A stretch of 6,884 bases of DNA from Candidatus Pelagibacter sp. (GTDB lineage Bacteria; Pseudomonadota; Alphaproteobacteria; Pelagibacterales; Pelagibacteraceae), in contig JAOJEG010000029.1 in assembly GCA_028226535.1 (NCBI GenBank), positions 1 through 6,884 on the forward strand, given 5' to 3'. Position 1 is the stretch's first letter. The number at the start of each line of letters is the position of its first letter. Of the stretch, positions 6,759 through 6,884 are shown one piece after another. Under the pieces are notes generated by a model, which saw only the letters and a program-made list of their open reading frames with translations, ran no database searches and was not told the origin of the DNA. A program made the position numbers and the translations under genes.

Positions 6759-6884
6759 TTAAAATTCCATTCCATTTTCACGTAAGGTTTCAGCAAATAC
6801 TTTTACTCTGCCGTGATATCTATAGATACCTCTATCAAAATAAATCTTAGTAATTTTTTTCTCTTGAGCTTTTTTTGCAAGTTT
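6759..6884 (-). CDS. rplR: 50S ribosomal protein uL18, C-terminal end only
   Basis: The last 41 codons of rplR run in from the right edge of the window. The translation contains [20 protein letters not shown] and ends NGMEF, which matches the uL18 C-terminus (family consensus [20 protein letters not shown]...GLEF). uL18 binds 5S rRNA in the central protuberance of the 50S subunit. The position directly before rpsE is the standard spc-operon order. The tyrosine/isoleucine pair in [10 protein letters not shown] is a mild variant of the usual DRGG. The N-terminal two thirds lie outside the window. Confidence 0.95.
   Translation of the reverse strand, partial: KLAKKAQEKKITKIYFDRGIYRYHGRVKVFAETLRENGMEF

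Noticed and set aside
1..6884. Mobile elements, CRISPR arrays, toxin-antitoxin pairs, RNA genes or a new defence system
   Set aside because: Every base except short gaps of at most 55 bp belongs to a recognised core gene in standard order; I see no direct repeats, insertion ends or tRNA-like folds.

Overview
The window is a compact, AT-rich (roughly 30% GC by eye) stretch of bacterial chromosome. It holds the distal part of the spc ribosomal-protein operon and the whole alpha operon, all on the minus strand. Read in transcription order (right to left) the genes are rplR (3' end only), rpsE, rplO, secY, adk, rpsM, rpsK, rpoA, rplQ and an RluC-type pseudouridine synthase gene. A lipB gene enters from the left edge on the plus strand and converges on them. 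The order secY-adk-rpsM-rpsK-rpoA-rplQ, the low GC, the one- or two-base junctions and the lysine/asparagine/isoleucine-rich proteins suggest a streamlined marine alphaproteobacterium of the SAR11 (Pelagibacterales) type. That placement is inferred from gene order and composition, not from a database search.

Layout: lipB fills 1-609 and is open to the left edge, so its start lies outside the window. The pseudouridine synthase gene (587-1504) overlaps the lipB 3' end by 23 bp, tail to tail. rplQ, rpoA, rpsK and rpsM (1515-3821) form the alpha operon. The 55-bp gap upstream of rpsM carries a good sigma70-like promoter, so this block may be transcribed on its own as well as by read-through from spc. 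adk (3877-4498) is recognisable along its whole length but is split between two reading frames near 4268-4282, where some 20 bp of the family's usual length are missing. secY, rplO, rpsE and the end of rplR complete the window. No rpmD (bL30) gene lies between rpsE and rplO, where many bacteria have it.

Functionally the genes supply ribosome parts (uS5, uL15, uS13, uS11, bL17, uL18), the RNA polymerase alpha subunit, the SecY translocon channel, adenylate kinase, a probable 23S rRNA-modifying enzyme and the lipoate-synthesis octanoyltransferase. This is ordinary core-genome content. I see no mobile element, CRISPR array, RNA gene or undescribed system. There is no gene-free stretch longer than 55 bp. 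The point most worth checking is the broken adk, an essential gene that should not be inactive in a living cell.
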